Positions 61,304-64,000 of a stretch of DNA of 64,000 bases are shown one piece after another. The first letter of the stretch is position 1; every line of letters begins with the position of its first letter. Origin of the DNA: Bradyrhizobium daqingense (lineage in GTDB: Bacteria > Pseudomonadota > Alphaproteobacteria > Rhizobiales > Xanthobacteraceae). A program made the translations under genes and the position numbers. Below the pieces are notes generated by a model. The model was not told the origin of the DNA and did no database searches. It saw only the letters and a list, made by a program, of their open reading frames with translations. Location of the stretch: positions 6,372,001 through 6,436,000 of the forward strand of contig NZ_CP088014.1 of the NCBI RefSeq assembly GCF_021044685.1, in the 5' to 3' direction.

Positions 61304-62001
61304 GCGGCTCTTTCCAGATGCTGGACCAGGCCGGCGAACAGGCCGCGGCCGTCGGTGCAGCCCATGATGTCTTCGACGTGGTTTTCCGGATGCGGCATCA
61401 TGCCGAGCACGTTGCCCTTGTCGTTGACGATGCCGGCAATGGACTGCGCGGCGCCATTGATGTTGCTGAGGTCGTCGACGCTACCGTCAGCCGCGCAGTA
61501 GCGATAGAGCACCCGGCCCTCGCCTTCGAGCCGCTTGATCGTCTCCACGTCGGCCGCGTAATTGCCCTCGCCATGGGCCACGGGCACCCGGATCACCTGA
61601 CCGGCATTGTAGCCGCGGGTGAACGGCGTGTCGGAACGCTCGACGCGCAGATGCACGTCCTTGCAGATGAACTTGAGCCGCGCATTGCGCATCAGGATGC
61701 CCGGCAACAGGCCGGACTCGCAGAGGATCTGGAAGCCGTTGCAGACACCGAGCACGAGCCCACCCCTGGCCGCGTAGTCGCGCACCGCATCCATCACCGG
61801 CGCGCGTGCCGCGATGGCGCCGCAGCGGAGATAATCGCCGTAGGAGAAGCCGCCCGGCACCACCACGAGATCGGTCCCCGTCGGCAGCGAGGTCTCGGCG
61901 TGCCACACCATCGCGGGGTCATGGCCTGAGACCAGCCGCAAGGCACGCGCCATGTCGCGCTCACGGTTGATTCCGGGAAAGACGAGGATGGCGGCTTTCA
62001 T
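61300..62001 (-). CDS. purQ: Phosphoribosylformylglycinamidine synthase subunit PurQ
   Basis: 233-residue glutaminase subunit that supplies ammonia to PurL. AILVFPGINRERDMARAL opens it; VVPGGFSYGDYLRCGAIA binds the oxyanion region; Cys87 in GVCNGFQIL is the nucleophile; the acid-base pair is in MMPHPENHVED. It is divergent from corA with 154 bases between starts, so no purS or purC lies directly upstream, unlike the usual purCSQL order. Confidence 0.95.
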   Translation of the reverse strand: MKAAILVFPGINRERDMARALRLVSGHDPAMVWHAETSLPTGTDLVVVPGGFSYGDYLRCGAIAARAPVMDAVRDYAARGGLVLGVCNGFQILCESGLLPGILMRNARLKFICKDVHLRVERSDTPFTRGYNAGQVIRVPVAHGEGNYAADVETIKRLEGEGRVLYRYCAADGSVDDLSNINGAAQSIAGIVNDKGNVLGMMPHPENHVEDIMGCTDGRGLFAGLVQHLERAA

Positions 62002-62155
62002 GGCTGAAGTTCCGGCGGTGATGGGAATCGGGCTGGCCCCAGGGCCAATTCGTCAGGAGACATAGCCATTTGACGGGAATTTTACCAGTGCTAGCCTTGC
62101 CGGGCGGCCTTGTACACAGGCCATAGCCTCGACGATCTTGTCCGGGATTGAAGCC

Positions 62156-63172
62156 ATGAACGTCCCGTCGCTGCCCACATCCCCTGCCGAACCGGTCTCA
62201 GCCGAGGGCGTCGTCGCCGCCGGTGCCTATGTCGATGGCCGGCGCGTCGCCAATATCGCCATCAGCGAGGCATCGAGTTGGCGGGCCAAGCCCGGTCATG
62301 TGGTCTGGATCGGCCTGCACGAGCCCGACATGGCGCTGCTTGGCGCGGTGCAGAAGCAGTTCGACCTGCACGATCTCGCCATCGAGGACGCCAACCACGC
62401 CCATCAGCGTCCCAAGATCGAGCAATATGGCGAGGCCCTGTTCATCGTCGCGCGCACCGCGCAACTGATCGAGGGCCGGATCGCCTTCGGCGAGACGCAC
62501 ATTTTCATCGGTGACGGCTATCTGGTCTCGGTGCGTCACGGCGCCTCGACGTCCTACGCGCCCGTGCGCGAACGCTGCGAAAGCTGCCCGCGGGCGCTCG
62601 CCCGCGGCGAGGACTACATCCTCTATGCCATCCTCGATTTCATCGTCGACAATTACTCGCCCGTGCTCGAGAGCATCCACGACGAGATCGAGGGCATCGA
62701 GGACGACGTTCTGTCCAGGCCGATCAGCAAGGCGCAGATCGAACGGCTCTACATGCTGCGCCGCGACCTGTTGCGGCTCAGGACCGCGATCGGCCCGCTG
62801 GTGGAGGTCTGCCGCCGGCTCGAGCATGACGAGCTGTCGATGGTGCGGAAGGCCATGCAGCCGCTATTTCGCGACGTCACCGACCACGTCCGCAACATCC
62901 AGGAGCGCATCGATTCCATGCGCGAAGTGTTGGCCTTCGCCTTCGAGGCGAGTCTGCTGGTCGGCCAGGCCCAGGAGACGGCCGTGTCCAAGAAGCTTGC
63001 GTCCTGGCTCGCCATCATCGCAGTCCCGACCGCGCTAGCCGGCATCTACGGCATGAATTTCAAGCACATGCCGGAGCTGGAATGGGAGTACGGCTACTTC
63101 ATGCTGCTCGGCGTGATGCTGACGGCATGCGGCTCGCTGTACTGGCGTTTCCGCAGCGTCGGGTGGCTGTGA
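62156..63172 (+). CDS. corA: CorA-family magnesium/divalent-metal transporter
   Basis: 338 residues from ATG at 62156; a TTG 18 bases upstream is a weaker choice. A large cytoplasmic domain (HDLAIEDANHAHQRPKIEQY, FIVDNYSPVLESIHDEIEGI) leads to two C-terminal helices with the pore motif YGMNFKHMPE between them and a basic end. CorA works as a pentamer. The GMN signature is intact. Relatives also carry Co or Zn, so the metal is not certain. Confidence 0.94.
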   Translation: MNVPSLPTSPAEPVSAEGVVAAGAYVDGRRVANIAISEASSWRAKPGHVVWIGLHEPDMALLGAVQKQFDLHDLAIEDANHAHQRPKIEQYGEALFIVARTAQLIEGRIAFGETHIFIGDGYLVSVRHGASTSYAPVRERCESCPRALARGEDYILYAILDFIVDNYSPVLESIHDEIEGIEDDVLSRPISKAQIERLYMLRRDLLRLRTAIGPLVEVCRRLEHDELSMVRKAMQPLFRDVTDHVRNIQERIDSMREVLAFAFEASLLVGQAQETAVSKKLASWLAIIAVPTALAGIYGMNFKHMPELEWEYGYFMLLGVMLTACGSLYWRFRSVGWL

Positions 63173-63181
63173 ACGCAGCCC

Positions 63182-63739
63182 TCAGCGGCTGGCAGGCGCC
63201 AGAAGCAGCATCACCGCGACGGCGAATTGCGCAAAATTGTCGGAGCTCGCTTTTTCGGTGGCCGCCGAGCTGATCACGCTGGCAGCACCCGTGCGCCCAA
63301 AAACCAGCCGCTGACCTGATATTCCTTCGTGCCGTCCGGCTTCACCATAAGCCGCCGCTGCCTTGAACATGCACGGCACCGAGGTGCCGCTGTCGCCGTC
63401 AATTGCGAGTATCGAGATCTTCTGTCCCGGCGTTCGCTGCTCCAGGACTTTGGCGATTTGCGTCTGCTCTTCACGGAACTGCTCCAGGGTCATTGAATTG
63501 CCGGGAGCGTAGAGCCGATAGCTCACCCTGGTCTGTGCGCCGCAGCCCGGCCTGTCACAGAGGAACATGTGGACGTCGTTGGGGCGCAGCTCGTAGCGCC
63601 ACCCCTTCACCGATACCGGCGGGCGCGGTGCTGCGGACTGCGGCGCTGGCGTTGATTGAGCAAAAGCACTCCCGGCCACGAGCACCAGCGCGGCGAGCAG
63701 CAACAACGAGCGGGCGTAGAACCGCATCCCGGCCCTCAT
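63182..63739 (-). CDS. Secreted hypothetical protein with a probable compensated frameshift
   Basis: 185 residues with a signal peptide (ARSLLLLAALVLVAGSAFA) and a Cys pair, Cys61 and Cys66 (LCDRPGCGAQ). The C-terminus is hydrophobic (FAVAVMLLLAPAS) and may anchor it. Residues about 131-152 are odd: this frame uses many A/T-ending codons there, while the neighbouring frame reads VKPDGTKEYQVSGWFLGARV with strongly G/C-ending codons. The protein therefore looks frameshifted and then restored. Family not recognised with confidence. It begins 1 base after the next gene ends. Confidence 0.7.
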   Translation of the reverse strand: MRAGMRFYARSLLLLAALVLVAGSAFAQSTPAPQSAAPRPPVSVKGWRYELRPNDVHMFLCDRPGCGAQTRVSYRLYAPGNSMTLEQFREEQTQIAKVLEQRTPGQKISILAIDGDSGTSVPCMFKAAAAYGEAGRHEGISGQRLVFGRTGAASVISSAATEKASSDNFAQFAVAVMLLLAPASR

Positions 63740-63740
63740 T

Positions 63741-64000
63741 TCATTGCCGCGCCGGAGGCGCGAAATCCTCGATTTCCATCACTCCGACAAAATCGGCGCT
63801 GTTGCGGCGAGCGACCTCGACGCCAAGCGATGTGGAAATGACATCGATCATGGTGTTGCCTGCGAACACCATGTCGCGGACGATGTAGATCGGCTTGTCG
63901 TTGGGACCGGTCGCCCGATACTCCCAATGAACCGCTGGGAATTCCTTCATCTTGGCGACGCGCGAGGACGTCAGCGTCAGGTCTCTCAGACGTCCGACCG
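63741..64000 (-). CDS. Hypothetical protein (partial, 5' end outside window)
   Basis: The frame is open from the window's right edge down to TGA at 63741, so the true start lies outside. Visible residues include GRLRDLTLTSSRVAKMKEFP, AVHWEYRATGPNDKPIYIVR, DMVFAGNTMIDVISTSLGVE and a C-terminus ADFVGVMEIEDFAPPARQ. An ATG at 63950 is internal, since coding-like sequence continues above it. It appears to form a pair with the following secreted-protein gene. No family recognised. Confidence 0.6.
   Translation of the reverse strand, partial: VGRLRDLTLTSSRVAKMKEFPAVHWEYRATGPNDKPIYIVRDMVFAGNTMIDVISTSLGVEVARRNSADFVGVMEIEDFAPPARQ

Overview
The window is a 64 kb piece of a GC-rich alphaproteobacterial chromosome. 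Gene content and style point to Bradyrhizobium or a close relative in the Nitrobacteraceae: a livHMGF-type branched-chain amino acid transporter with its binding protein, a pca (protocatechuate) cluster, a 736-residue PurL, a 205-residue S4, abundant PAS histidine kinases, caspase-like proteins, and several families of palindromic intergenic repeats typical of that group. This assignment is inference from protein style; I ran no search. I see no rRNA, tRNA, CRISPR array, prophage or complete insertion sequence.

Layout. 1-4.1 kb: a partial CoxG/SRPBCC protein, then pcaB, a small foreign-looking gene, pcaD and pcaC (beta-ketoadipate pathway), then a convergent membrane protein. 4.2-9.9 kb: repeat, terminator and a Gln/Gly-rich micro-protein, then livH-livM-livG-livF and a Leu/Ile/Val-type binding protein ended by a strong terminator. 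9.9-14.8 kb: a single-domain response regulator divergent from a hybrid histidine kinase, then a P1/S58 peptidase and a KTSC protein. 14.8-17.2 kb: EF-hand protein, rpe and three small proteins. 17.2-21.5 kb (minus strand): five genes with an ExbB/TolQ-like channel, two membrane-anchored unknowns, a calcineurin-like phosphoesterase and an atypical Ser/Thr kinase fused to a universal-stress domain; this is my best candidate for an undescribed system. 21.7-24.8 kb: a NarL-type two-component pair, a small unknown and a TetR regulator.

24.8-28 kb: a dyad-rich intergenic stretch, purB and an M20 amidohydrolase. 28-32.3 kb: two tandem caspase-like genes with an exact CRP-type palindrome upstream, followed by a 134-bp scar fusing a fragment of the acyl-CoA synthetase 3' end to a fragment of the caspase gene. 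32.3-38 kb: CHASE3-PAS histidine kinase, orphan Tat-exported solute-binding protein, acyl-CoA synthetase. 38-44.4 kb: stand-alone SecD periplasmic domain, membrane cyclic-nucleotide-binding protein, a GST pseudogene, murI, an HpcH/HpaI aldolase, a cupin, a free-standing E2-like acyltransferase domain and rpsD. 44.4-49.5 kb: ParDE-like toxin-antitoxin module, threonine aldolase, two tandem serine hydrolases, macro-domain protein and monothiol glutaredoxin.

49.8-64 kb: egtB-egtD (ergothioneine), ltrA, bolA, DUF427, a DUF1328 micro-protein, acyltransferase-3, purL, thioesterase, EamA permease, GFA protein, a Bug-type binding protein overlapping purQ, corA, a secreted protein with an apparent compensated double frameshift, and a partial gene at the right edge. 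Functional themes are aromatic catabolism and amino-acid uptake, purine synthesis (purB, purL, purQ scattered among unrelated genes), and thiol/Fe-S redox chemistry (grxD, bolA, egtBD). Signs of turnover are the chimeric scar, the GST remnant, the TA module and the low-GC3 gene inside the pca cluster.
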